From: Lactonifactor longoviformis DSM 17459
Lineage (GTDB): Bacteria > Bacillota > Clostridia > Lachnospirales > Lachnospiraceae
DNA length: 64,000 nt
Direction: 5' to 3'
Assembly: GCF_900129135.1 (NCBI RefSeq)
Contig: NZ_FQVI01000006.1
Span: 120,661-184,660, forward strand
The position numbers were made by a program, and so were the translations under genes. Positions 1 through 7,817 of the stretch are shown here, piece after piece. The notes below the pieces were generated by a model. The model was not told the DNA's origin. It made no database searches and saw nothing but the letters and a program-made list of their open reading frames with translations. How positions within the stretch are numbered: the stretch's first letter is position 1; each line of letters begins with the position of its first letter.

Positions 1-325
1 GGAAAAAGCGTATCAGGAGACAAAAGAGCTTTTAAAGGAACGGCCGGAGATAGATGCTATATTTGCCGCTTCGGACTTAATGGCAATCGGTGTCATGAGG
101 GCCCTCAGGGAGATGAGGAGGGATATCCCGGGTGAGATTGCAGTAGCCGGTATGGACGGCATACAGGTGGGGGCATATATGGATCCGCCCCTGACCACGG
201 TGTTTCAGGACTTTAAGGCCATGGGATATAAAGCTGTTACAATGGTGGCGGATATGCACGCAGGCAAGGAGGTTCCCTACATAGAGTACGTGGATCACCG
301 GCTCCTGATCCGGAAAAGTGTTTAA
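1..325 (+). CDS. LacI-family transcriptional regulator, C-terminal fragment
   Basis: Only the last 107 codons are inside the window; the reading frame is already open at base 2. The fragment has the end of a periplasmic-binding-protein-like effector domain typical of LacI/GalR regulators: AIFAASDLMAIG, then VAGMDGIQ and PPLTTV, followed by a short C-terminal strand. The DNA-binding helix-turn-helix would lie upstream, outside the window. It sits directly before a sugar ABC operon whose promoter carries two LacI-like palindromes, so it is probably the local sugar-responsive repressor. That link is inferred from position. Confidence 0.85.
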   Translation, partial: EKAYQETKELLKERPEIDAIFAASDLMAIGVMRALREMRRDIPGEIAVAGMDGIQVGAYMDPPLTTVFQDFKAMGYKAVTMVADMHAGKEVPYIEYVDHRLLIRKSV

Positions 326-383
326 AAATAATGCTCTGATTTTAGAGGAAATTCACAAATCGCAGAAAGCTGCAAAAAAAATA

Positions 384-412
384 TTTACAAATTTCGCAGG
401 GTGATGTAATAT
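384..412 (+). promoter_or_regulatory. Sigma-A promoter of the first sugar operon
   Basis: TTTACA at 384-389 and TAATAT at 407-412 are separated by exactly 17 bases, a near-consensus vegetative promoter. Transcription would begin near 419, leaving a leader of about 150 bases before the GTG start at 568. A LacI-type palindrome covers the predicted start site. Confidence 0.7.
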
Positions 413-419
413 ACAGTTA

Positions 420-433
420 TGAAAACGCTTTCG
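420..433 (+). promoter_or_regulatory. LacI/CcpA-type operator overlapping +1
   Basis: TGAAAACGCTTTCG is a near-perfect dyad of the LacI-family class (central CG, A/T arms). It also fits the cre consensus for CcpA except at the last base. Its place on the predicted transcription start suits repression by steric block. Whether the neighbouring LacI protein or a global CcpA binds here cannot be told from the sequence. Confidence 0.6.
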
Positions 434-473
434 GTATTTGGTATGAAACGTAAATAAATGGGAAGAATAAACA

Positions 474-499
474 AAAAAAGATTGTGAGAAATCTTTTTT
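474..499 (+). other. A/T-rich hairpin in the operon leader
   Basis: AAAAAAGATT (474-483) is complementary to AATCTTTTTT (490-499) with a six-base loop, and the right arm ends in a T run. It could be a weak terminator or a leader stabiliser between promoter and first gene. The stem is almost all A-T, so its strength is doubtful. Confidence 0.35.
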
Positions 500-513
500 A
501 TTTTCCCTTTTAA

Positions 514-527
514 CGAAAACGTTTTGG
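514..527 (+). promoter_or_regulatory. Second LacI-type operator in the leader
   Basis: CGAAAACGTTTTGG has the same layout as the site at 420-433 (central CG, AAAA/TTTT arms). It lies about 94 bases further down, between transcription start and coding start. Two such sites can support looping or roadblock repression by a tetrameric LacI-type protein. That is inference. Confidence 0.55.
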
Positions 528-567
528 AAAAAGATGGATAGGAATACAATATTAAGGAGGTAGCAAC

Positions 568-1902
568 GTGAAGAAGAAACTTGTGGTAATGATGTTAACT
601 GTGGTTATGGCAGTGACCGGCTTAGCTGGCTGCGGCGGAGGTTCCGACTCTGCAAAAAGCGACAAGGATTCTAAAAAAGATGGGGATGTGGTTGAGATTC
701 AGTTCCTTCATGGACAGCCGGAGGAAGAACGTGTGCAGGCGATTCAGGAAATCATAGATGATTTCGAGGCGGAGAACGAGGGAATCAAGGTAACACAGAT
801 GCCCATTCCTGAGGATGGTTTCTGGACAAAGATATCTACTTTAATGAGTACAGGGAAGCTTCCGGCAGTGGTAGAAGGCGGCGTGGATCAGCTTCGTCTT
901 ATGAACGGAGAAGAGGCCCTGGATCTGGAAGCCAACACGGAAGCTATAGAAGCTATTGGAAAAGACAGATTTTATGAAGGCGTTCTCAAGATGGCAAAAG
1001 CGCCGGGTGCAGACCAGTATTTGGGAGTGCCGGTTGCAGGCTGGGTGTCAGGTATCTGGTACAGAAAGTCTATGTTTGAAGAAAAAGGACTGGAAGCTCC
1101 CACTACCTGGGAAAATATCCAGAAAGCAGCGGAAGCCTTCAGTGATCCTGCTAATAAGAAATACGGCATCATGATTGCCACAGAGGAATCCGACTTTACA
1201 GAACAGAGCTTCAGCTCATTCACAGGTTCTGCCGGATTCGAACTCTTCGATGACCAGGGTAAGCCTCAGTTTAATACTCCGGAGATGAAAGAGATTCTGG
1301 AATATTATAAAACCCTGTATCAGTACACAATGCCCGGATCCAATGGCGTAGAGGAAGTAAAAGACGCATTTGTCGGCGGACATTCCGCTATGGCACTGTA
1401 CTCCACCTATATTATGGGAGCGCTCGTAGATCAGGGACTTGCTGATGATGTTGGATTTGCGGTACCTGAAAAGACAGAGCAGGGAAGCTTTGGTATGACC
1501 TCAACGATGACCATCTCCAATATGATTTCCGAGGAGGAGAGAGAGGCTGCCATCAAGTTTGTATCCTACATGGGAAATAAAGAAGCGAATATCAAGTGGT
1601 GCCACATGTCACCGGGCGGTTCCAACCCTGTATTAAAGGATGTTGCCGACGATCCTGCGTACCTGGAAAATGATGTATTAAAAGCATTCGGCGATACAGC
1701 TGCCACCATTCCAGACGCTTTTGAGAACCTGCAGATGTTAGGAGTGAAGGATGGAGAAGTGAATCCGGCTATGGGCAATATCTCCAGCAAATTTATAATT
1801 CCCCACTGCATTAACTCTATTCTGGTTCAGGGTGAGGATGTAGATGCCGCCATGGAGAAATGCCAGGCGGATCTTGAGGCAGAGGTTGCTGCTGTCGAGT
1901 AA
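568..1902 (+). CDS. Sugar ABC transporter substrate-binding lipoprotein
   Basis: 444 residues, GTG start at 568 behind AAGGAGG (554-560). A lysine-rich signal peptide ends in a lipobox with the lipidated cysteine at residue 22 (LAGC), followed by a Gly/Ser/Lys-rich linker, so the protein is tethered outside the membrane. The body reads as a family 1 extracellular solute-binding protein: FLHGQPEEER near the start and GIWYRKSMFEEKGLEAPTTW in the middle. It should capture a sugar or oligosaccharide for the two permeases that follow. As first gene of the operon it is likely the most strongly expressed. The ligand cannot be told; the downstream phosphorylases suggest an alpha-glucoside. Confidence 0.93.
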   Translation: MKKKLVVMMLTVVMAVTGLAGCGGGSDSAKSDKDSKKDGDVVEIQFLHGQPEEERVQAIQEIIDDFEAENEGIKVTQMPIPEDGFWTKISTLMSTGKLPAVVEGGVDQLRLMNGEEALDLEANTEAIEAIGKDRFYEGVLKMAKAPGADQYLGVPVAGWVSGIWYRKSMFEEKGLEAPTTWENIQKAAEAFSDPANKKYGIMIATEESDFTEQSFSSFTGSAGFELFDDQGKPQFNTPEMKEILEYYKTLYQYTMPGSNGVEEVKDAFVGGHSAMALYSTYIMGALVDQGLADDVGFAVPEKTEQGSFGMTSTMTISNMISEEEREAAIKFVSYMGNKEANIKWCHMSPGGSNPVLKDVADDPAYLENDVLKAFGDTAATIPDAFENLQMLGVKDGEVNPAMGNISSKFIIPHCINSILVQGEDVDAAMEKCQADLEAEVAAVE

Positions 1903-2013
1903 AGAATGCCGGATAGTATATGCTGAATTTGTAAGTTGGTAGTGACTGCGAACGGCGCGGCTGGTAGAGAAAGACACTGGCCGGGCCGTTTTCATTACCA
2001 GAAAGGAGAAAAC

Positions 2014-2913
2014 ATGCAGAATTCTGTAAAAAAGATAAAAAAAAGCAGCGGTACGATGCAGAAGAGAGAAAGCAGATTGGGCATTCTTCTGATACTGCCC
2101 ACGGTAATCCTCATTGGAGCTGTAATTATCTACCCAATTATCTATAACATTATACTTAGCTTTCAAAAAGTTGCGTTAAATCCGAACCGCCCAAGCAAAT
2201 TTATAGGGCTGGAGAACTACACGAAGCTATTTGCAGATCCTACGTTTTATAAATCTTTGGGGGTAACCATTGCTTATGTGGTGGTAACTGTTTTAGGCTC
2301 TACCCTGGTGGGCCTGCTGGTGGCCCTGTTAATGAACCGGCAGTTTAAAGGCAGAAGAGTTGCCAGAAGTTTGATGCTGATGTCTTACGTAGCTCCTATG
2401 GTAGCTACCGTCTATGTATGGAAATATATGTTCAACGGTTTGTACGGGGTTATGAATTACCTCACCGTAGATATCCTGCACATATTTGAAGAAGCGCCTA
2501 TGTGGATGGATCATCCGGTATATTCTGTTTTATTGGTTATCCTTTATGACATTTGGAGAGTATTTCCCTATGCGTTCCTGATGATCCTGGCCGCACTGCA
2601 GTCGGTGGACGAAAGTCTGTATGAGGCGGCGCAGATGGACGGTGCCTCAGCCTGGCACAGGTTCTGGGCCATTACCTTCCCGGAACTTCTTCCCTCCATC
2701 GCGGCAATCATATCTCTGAGAACCATATGGAATTTCTATAAATTTGATGATATTTACCTGTTTACCAAACAAGTTCCGGTGCTGGGCGTTTACCTGTACC
2801 AGACGGCATTTGCCACTCACAATAACGGAGGGGCGGCAGCAATTACCATTGTACTCTTTGTGATTGTATTTGCGTTCGTTATCCTCTTTGGAAGAAAGGC
2901 GGTGAGAAAATGA
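2014..2913 (+). CDS. Sugar ABC transporter permease (MalF/UgpA type)
   Basis: 299 residues. I chose ATG 2014 because GAAAGGAG (2001-2008) lies just upstream; the frame is open further back to 1936 but without a good ribosome site. About six hydrophobic segments are seen, beginning LGILLILPTVILIGAVIIYP. The cytoplasmic EAA loop (EAAQMDGASAWHRF) sits near residue 205 and contacts the ATPase. It forms the channel with the next gene, which it overlaps by four bases. No ATPase is encoded in the operon, as is usual for this transporter class in Firmicutes. Confidence 0.93.
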   Translation: MQNSVKKIKKSSGTMQKRESRLGILLILPTVILIGAVIIYPIIYNIILSFQKVALNPNRPSKFIGLENYTKLFADPTFYKSLGVTIAYVVVTVLGSTLVGLLVALLMNRQFKGRRVARSLMLMSYVAPMVATVYVWKYMFNGLYGVMNYLTVDILHIFEEAPMWMDHPVYSVLLVILYDIWRVFPYAFLMILAALQSVDESLYEAAQMDGASAWHRFWAITFPELLPSIAAIISLRTIWNFYKFDDIYLFTKQVPVLGVYLYQTAFATHNNGGAAAITIVLFVIVFAFVILFGRKAVRK

Positions 2914-3749
2914 AACAGAAGAAAAAAGCAATGTCCGTATTACATTATGTGCTTGTCATCTTAGTGCTGGTGGTCACTCTTTTTCCGTTTTACATTATGA
3001 TCACCACCGCTTTTAAAACCTCTGAGGCAGCGGTTGCTTTTCCGCCTCAGATCATTCCAAAAGACACCACGCTTCAGCATTTTAAAGATGTTCTGAACCC
3101 CGAGATATTTCCCTTTGGAAGGTATTTTCTGAACAGTTTTAAGATTGCCTTTACAACGGCTGCCATAGCCATTGTTATCGGAGGGATGGCAGCATACAGT
3201 CTTGCCCGCCTGGTGTTTCCGGGGCGTATTGTCTTTAAGGAGTCTACGTTAATTGTTTACATGTTTTCCGGAATCCTCCTGGTAGTGCCGCTGTTCAAGA
3301 TCATGTCCTCCATAGGACTGAACGACAGCATGTGGGCGGTTGTAATTGCCAATCTGGTTTCCACTCTGCCCGCGGCTATTTACATGCTGTCAGGGTATTT
3401 CGAAACCATACCGGCATCACTGGAAGAAGCCGCCATGATAGATGGGCTGAGCAGATTTCAGGTCATTTATAAAATTATCCTGCCCTTGTCGGTTCCTGCT
3501 ATTTCTTCCGCATTTATTTATGTATTCATGATTGCCTGGAATGACTTCCTGTTTTCATTCACCTTCTTGTCTTCACAGAGCAAACTGACGCTGGCGGTAG
3601 GATTAAAGCAGTTATTCGGTTCCATGGATTACGTATGGGGACGCATGATGGCGGCGGCGCTGCTGACTGCGATACCTGTAATTATCACGTTCTCCGCTGT
3701 TGAAAAGTTTATCTCAGGCGGTCTTACAGCCGGCGGAGAGAAGGGCTAA
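2910..3749 (+). CDS. Sugar ABC transporter permease (MalG/UgpE type)
   Basis: 279 residues, start ATG 2910 overlapping the stop of the previous permease (ATGA arrangement), so the two are probably translationally coupled. The N-terminal membrane segment (LHYVLVILVLVVTLFPFYIM) is followed by TAFKTSEAA, typical of the MalG side. The EAA loop reads EEAAMIDGLSRFQVIYKIILP. Second half of the channel served by the lipoprotein at 568. It ends three bases before the ADP-ribosylglycohydrolase-like gene. Confidence 0.93.
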   Translation: MKQKKKAMSVLHYVLVILVLVVTLFPFYIMITTAFKTSEAAVAFPPQIIPKDTTLQHFKDVLNPEIFPFGRYFLNSFKIAFTTAAIAIVIGGMAAYSLARLVFPGRIVFKESTLIVYMFSGILLVVPLFKIMSSIGLNDSMWAVVIANLVSTLPAAIYMLSGYFETIPASLEEAAMIDGLSRFQVIYKIILPLSVPAISSAFIYVFMIAWNDFLFSFTFLSSQSKLTLAVGLKQLFGSMDYVWGRMMAAALLTAIPVIITFSAVEKFISGGLTAGGEKG

Positions 3750-3752
3750 GGT

Positions 3753-5135
3753 ATGAGAGAAAATATATTAGAACATATTCGCTTACAGTATGTAAGCAGG
3801 GCGGAATATATAGAAACAGAGCTGAGGCAGAGTGCCCAGGAGGGAAAGGATATAGATGCTTCCATAAAACAGGAGGCAGAAGATATTCTGAAAGAAAAAG
3901 GCACGGTCCGGGGCGAAGACAGGGCTTTAAGGCTTTATGAAAGGGTAAGGCAGATGCCGGTAAAGGCGGATTTCCCTTACCGGGAACCAGAGACACTGGA
4001 GGAGATTCTGGAACTTCTGCCTCCGTGCAGTCCCCGGGCAATAAATAAAGATGTGCTGAAGGATAAGATTTTGGGGGCCTGGCTGGGCAGAGCCGCCGGG
4101 TGCCTCCTTGGACAGCCGGTGGAATGCTGGACAAGAGACAGGATCCTGGGTTTCCTGAAGGAGACGGACAATTATCCTATCCAGAGGTATATGTCTTCTG
4201 ATGTCAGCGGGGATGTCAGGGAACGGTATCAGGTAGCAGATGAACCCGGCGCCTATGGAAATCCTAAAATCAGCTGGATCAACAACATTTCCTGCGCACC
4301 TGAGGATGATGACATGAATTACACGGTTATGGGGATGCAGATCCTGGAGAACTACGGCAGAGAATTTGTCCCCATGGATGTGGCAGAGTTTCTAACAACA
4401 AATGTGCCTGTATTCATGACATGTACGGCAGAGCGCATGGCGTATAAAAATATTATTAATGGAATTCTCCCTCCGGAGACTGCAGCATACGGCAATCCCT
4501 ACCGGGAATGGCTGGGAGGGCAGATCCGGGTGGACGCATATGCCTATGTGAATCCGGGAAATCCCCGGGAAGCAGCCCGGATGGCAGTGAAGGATGCCAG
4601 TGTGACACATACGAAAAACGGCATTTATGCTTCCGCCTTCTGTGCGGCTCTCATCGCGGAGAGCGCTGTCTGTGAAACGCCCGGAGAGGCGATTGAAAGG
4701 GCAATGCATTATATTCCCCAGACTTCCAGGCTTTACAGCGCTTTGGAAGAATTCCTGAAGCTGTGCGGGGAGACGGAGGATCCCGAGGAGATGATTGCCT
4801 GGATTCATAAAAATTACAACGAAGAGGATCTCCATGACTGGTGTCATGTGATTCCCAATGATATGATTATCTGTCTCTCCCTTTTGTATGGGGGAAGGGA
4901 TTATACCAGAGTGATCGGACTTGCAGTGGAGGCGGGGTTTGATACGGACTGCAATGGCGCCACGGCAGGCTCTGCATTTGGCATGATGTACGGCGCTGAG
5001 GCCATACCGGACAAATGGAAGACTCCCCTGGGAGGGCAGCTGATGACAAGAATCGGGTGCCAGGGCAGGGTGAGTTTTCAGGAACTGGCAGACAGATGTA
5101 TAAAACTGATAGACGAACCATATGTGACTTTATAA
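3753..5135 (+). CDS. ADP-ribosylglycohydrolase (ARH) superfamily protein
   Basis: 460 residues. The first ~105 are an extra N-terminal segment of unknown role. The ARH fold begins near DKILGAWLGRAAGCLLGQP. Both acidic clusters that hold the two Mg ions in this superfamily are visible: D185-D187 in PEDDDMNYT, and D397/D399 in GFDTDCNGAT. It therefore looks catalytically competent. Family members cleave N- or O-glycosidic bonds to ADP-ribose or related ribosides, but this copy lies inside a sugar-uptake and phosphorylase operon. That context argues for a carbohydrate or nucleoside-like substrate rather than protein de-ADP-ribosylation. The substrate is unknown. Confidence 0.85.
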   Translation: MRENILEHIRLQYVSRAEYIETELRQSAQEGKDIDASIKQEAEDILKEKGTVRGEDRALRLYERVRQMPVKADFPYREPETLEEILELLPPCSPRAINKDVLKDKILGAWLGRAAGCLLGQPVECWTRDRILGFLKETDNYPIQRYMSSDVSGDVRERYQVADEPGAYGNPKISWINNISCAPEDDDMNYTVMGMQILENYGREFVPMDVAEFLTTNVPVFMTCTAERMAYKNIINGILPPETAAYGNPYREWLGGQIRVDAYAYVNPGNPREAARMAVKDASVTHTKNGIYASAFCAALIAESAVCETPGEAIERAMHYIPQTSRLYSALEEFLKLCGETEDPEEMIAWIHKNYNEEDLHDWCHVIPNDMIICLSLLYGGRDYTRVIGLAVEAGFDTDCNGATAGSAFGMMYGAEAIPDKWKTPLGGQLMTRIGCQGRVSFQELADRCIKLIDEPYVTL

Positions 5136-5148
5136 GGAGATGAAGGCT

Positions 5149-6201
5149 ATGAGCAAAATGTTAGTTGCAGTTGAACCAAGAGTAGCAGGGTTTAAGGAAT
5201 ATACAGACCGTCCCATACAGGAGGATGAGATTAAGTGCAAAGTTCTGTATGCGGCCCCTAAGCACGGAACAGAGGTGACAGAGTTCCGGGCGTCCAGCGT
5301 GCATGTGAAGGAACGCTATGACAGCGAGTGGCAGTTATTTGTCCCCAGGGATGAGAACGAGGATCCGGATATTGTCTTTGGTGAGTGGAATCTGGGCAAC
5401 CAGTGGGTTGGAGAGGTAATTGAAAAGGGCAGTCAGGTGACAGAGTATGAGCTGGGGGATCTTATCTGTTCCTATGGAGGAATCCGGGAGACCCAGATTA
5501 TTAAGGCTGTGGACAATTACCGCTGCAGAAGACTTCCGGATCTGAAGCTGTGGAAGAATGCAGTATGCTACGATCCCGCACAATTCGCCCTTGGAGGCGT
5601 GAGAGACGGCCACGTGCGCCCGGGAGACGCGGTTGCTGTCTACGGCCTGGGTGCCATCGGTCAGATTGCTGCCCAGATCTGCAAAAGACTGGGGGCTTCT
5701 CCTGTGATTGTTATTGATCCCATTGCCCACAGACGGGAGATTGCATTGAAAAACGGGGCTGACTATGCGCTGGATCCCGGACAGGAGGATGTGGGACACA
5801 GATTAAAAGAATATACAAATAAAAGAGGTGTAGATGTAATTATCGAGACCAGCGGACATGTGTCTGCGCTTCAGAGCGGACTCAGGGGGCTGGCATACGG
5901 GGGGACCATTTCTTTTGTAGCATTTGCCAAACCGTTTCCAATGCTGGAGCTGGGAAGGGAGGCTCATTTTAACAATGCAAAAATTGTATTTTCCCGAGCC
6001 TGCTCAGAGCCCCTGCCTGACTACCCCAGATGGGACAGACACAGAATAGAGGACGTATGCTGGGAAATGCTTACTAACGGATATCTGAACTGTGAAGACA
6101 TTATATTCCCTGTGGTAGATTTTGCTGAGGCAGACAGAGCATACGAGAAGTATGTAGATCAGGAGCCCCAGTCCAGCATCAAGATGGGAGTTAAGTTTTA
6201 G
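5149..6201 (+). CDS. Medium-chain dehydrogenase/reductase, zinc-less type
   Basis: 350 residues if translation starts at ATG 5149, nine bases after AAGGAG (5134-5139). The ATG at 5140 touches the ribosome site and is unlikely. The N-terminal GroES-like half lacks the Cys/His catalytic zinc ligands of classic alcohol dehydrogenases: where those carry Cys-Gly-Thr-Asp, this one has KHGTEVTEF. The Rossmann half has VYGLGAIGQIAAQ, and DPIAHRREIA at the end of beta-2 suggests NAD(H) preference. A role in oxidising or reducing a sugar or polyol is likely from context. It follows the ARH-like gene closely and shares the operon. Confidence 0.85.
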   Translation: MSKMLVAVEPRVAGFKEYTDRPIQEDEIKCKVLYAAPKHGTEVTEFRASSVHVKERYDSEWQLFVPRDENEDPDIVFGEWNLGNQWVGEVIEKGSQVTEYELGDLICSYGGIRETQIIKAVDNYRCRRLPDLKLWKNAVCYDPAQFALGGVRDGHVRPGDAVAVYGLGAIGQIAAQICKRLGASPVIVIDPIAHRREIALKNGADYALDPGQEDVGHRLKEYTNKRGVDVIIETSGHVSALQSGLRGLAYGGTISFVAFAKPFPMLELGREAHFNNAKIVFSRACSEPLPDYPRWDRHRIEDVCWEMLTNGYLNCEDIIFPVVDFAEADRAYEKYVDQEPQSSIKMGVKF

Positions 6202-6212
6202 GAGGAAAAAGG

Positions 6213-7022
6213 ATGATACAGCTTGCTACACAAAATAAACCGTTTTTTTCTGATGTACTGGAAGAAAAACTGATTCAGATAAAGGAGTTTGGATTTGACG
6301 GCCTGGAGGCAGACGGAGATCTGCTGCTGGAGCGCTTTGACGAGCTGAAGACTGCGGTAAAGGATACCGGCATTCCGGTCACCTCTGTATGCGGAGGGTA
6401 CCGGGGCTGGATCGGGGATTTCCAGGAGGAAGAGAGAAAGCATGCGATCCGGGATATCACCGTCATTCTGGAACGGGCAGGGGAACTGGGTGCTGCGGGA
6501 ATTGTAGTGCCCGCCGCCTGGGGAATGTTTTCTCTGCGCCTGCCTCCCATGACGCCGCCCAGAAGTGCTGAGGAGGACAGAAAGGTACTGTTGGATTCTC
6601 TCCGGCAGCTGGAGCCTGTGTGCGAACGCTCCGGAACCAGGATCCTGCTGGAACCTCTCAACAGATACGAGGATCATATGCTGAATACTCTGGATGACGC
6701 AGGCAGCCTGATTCTGGAGGGAGAACTGAGGCATGTACAGATCATGGCAGACTTTTTCCATATGAACATTGAGGAGCAGGACATTAAAAAGAGCCTGATC
6801 AAGTGGAAAGATCTTGTAGGGCATGTGCATATTGCAGACAGTCACAGATTCCAGCCCGGCGACGGACACACAGATTTTGTCCATGGATTTGAAGGATTAA
6901 AGGAAATCGGCTTCGACAAGACTATGGCTTTTGAATGCCGGGTATTGGGTGAGGATCAGGAAGGACTCTATAAGGATTCGGCAGCATACATCCGGGGATG
7001 TATGGAGAAAGCGGGATTGTAG
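6213..7022 (+). CDS. Sugar phosphate isomerase/epimerase family (AP_endonuc_2 TIM barrel)
   Basis: 269 residues, ATG 6213 behind AGGAGG. The TIM barrel shows the usual metal-binding Glu/Asp/His/Glu set: EPLNRYEDHML, MADFFHMNIEE, HVHIADSHR and AFECRVLG near the end. Relatives include xylose isomerase-like epimerases, myo-inosose enzymes and the 3-keto-glycoside lyases/isomerases that occur beside Gfo/Idh dehydrogenases. Here it lies between a dehydrogenase and a ThuA-like gene, which fits processing of a keto-sugar. The exact reaction is not determinable from sequence. Confidence 0.85.
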   Translation: MIQLATQNKPFFSDVLEEKLIQIKEFGFDGLEADGDLLLERFDELKTAVKDTGIPVTSVCGGYRGWIGDFQEEERKHAIRDITVILERAGELGAAGIVVPAAWGMFSLRLPPMTPPRSAEEDRKVLLDSLRQLEPVCERSGTRILLEPLNRYEDHMLNTLDDAGSLILEGELRHVQIMADFFHMNIEEQDIKKSLIKWKDLVGHVHIADSHRFQPGDGHTDFVHGFEGLKEIGFDKTMAFECRVLGEDQEGLYKDSAAYIRGCMEKAGL

Positions 7023-7040
7023 GAAAAGAGGCGGGATGAG

Positions 7041-7817
7041 ATGAGTATTCAGGTTACGGTATGGAATGAAAATCGATGGAAGGAAAGCACCAAAGACATG
7101 TACCAAGTTTACCCCCGGGGAATTCACGGACGGCTCAGGGAAATCTTTGAGGCTGCCGGATATTCTGTGAAGGTGGCCCTGCTGGATGATCCGGAACAGG
7201 GACTGTCCCGGGAGGTGCTGGAGCATACGGACGTGCTGGTATATTGGTCCCACATTGCCCAGCATGAGGTGCCGGATGAGACGGCAGAGCGGATTGCAGA
7301 AAGGGTGAACCGGGGAATGGGCTTTATTCCGCTTCACTCTGCTCATATGTCGAAGCCTTTTGTACGCCTGATGGGGACTACCTGTACCCTCAGGTGGAGA
7401 GAGAGCGACGATGAGGAACTGATGTGGACAGCCTGTGCAGGTCATCCTATTACCAGGGGGATCCCTCCCTGTGTGCGGTTTGCGCCGGAGGAGATGTACG
7501 GGGAATATTTTGATATTCCAAGTCCCGACGAAACAGTATTTATCAGCTGGTTTACCGGCGGCGAGGTGTTCCGCAGCGGGGTCTGCTATCGGAGGGGAAG
7601 GGGCAGGATTTTCTATTTTCAGCCGGGCCATGAAACGTACCCTACCTACTACATTCCGGAAATTGAGAGAATACTGGTGAATGCAGTTGCCTGGGCAGCT
7701 CAGGGAGATACTGAGGACGAGACCAGAGTGTGCCGCCACACTGCGGCTGCCCTGGAAACTATGCCTGTATGCAGAGACATGAGAATGCCAGAAAATGAAA
7801 TCGGGAGAGAAGTATGA
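7041..7817 (+). CDS. ThuA-like domain protein
   Basis: 258 residues with the ThuA fold (class I glutamine-amidotransferase-like): VTVWNENRW at the start, DVLVYWSHIAQHEV, then GFIPLHSAHMSKPFVRLMGT and FYFQPGHETYPTYY near the end. ThuA proteins occur with Gfo/Idh dehydrogenases in trehalose and other disaccharide catabolism, where 3-keto sugars are intermediates; the biochemical role of ThuA itself is poorly settled. It overlaps the next gene by four bases (ATGA), so it is tightly coupled to the phosphorylase. Confidence 0.85.
   Translation: MSIQVTVWNENRWKESTKDMYQVYPRGIHGRLREIFEAAGYSVKVALLDDPEQGLSREVLEHTDVLVYWSHIAQHEVPDETAERIAERVNRGMGFIPLHSAHMSKPFVRLMGTTCTLRWRESDDEELMWTACAGHPITRGIPPCVRFAPEEMYGEYFDIPSPDETVFISWFTGGEVFRSGVCYRRGRGRIFYFQPGHETYPTYYIPEIERILVNAVAWAAQGDTEDETRVCRHTAAALETMPVCRDMRMPENEIGREV

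Noticed and set aside
1936..2013. Upstream extension of the first permease gene
   Set aside because: No ribosome site at 1936, and a good site precedes ATG 2014, giving the usual permease length.
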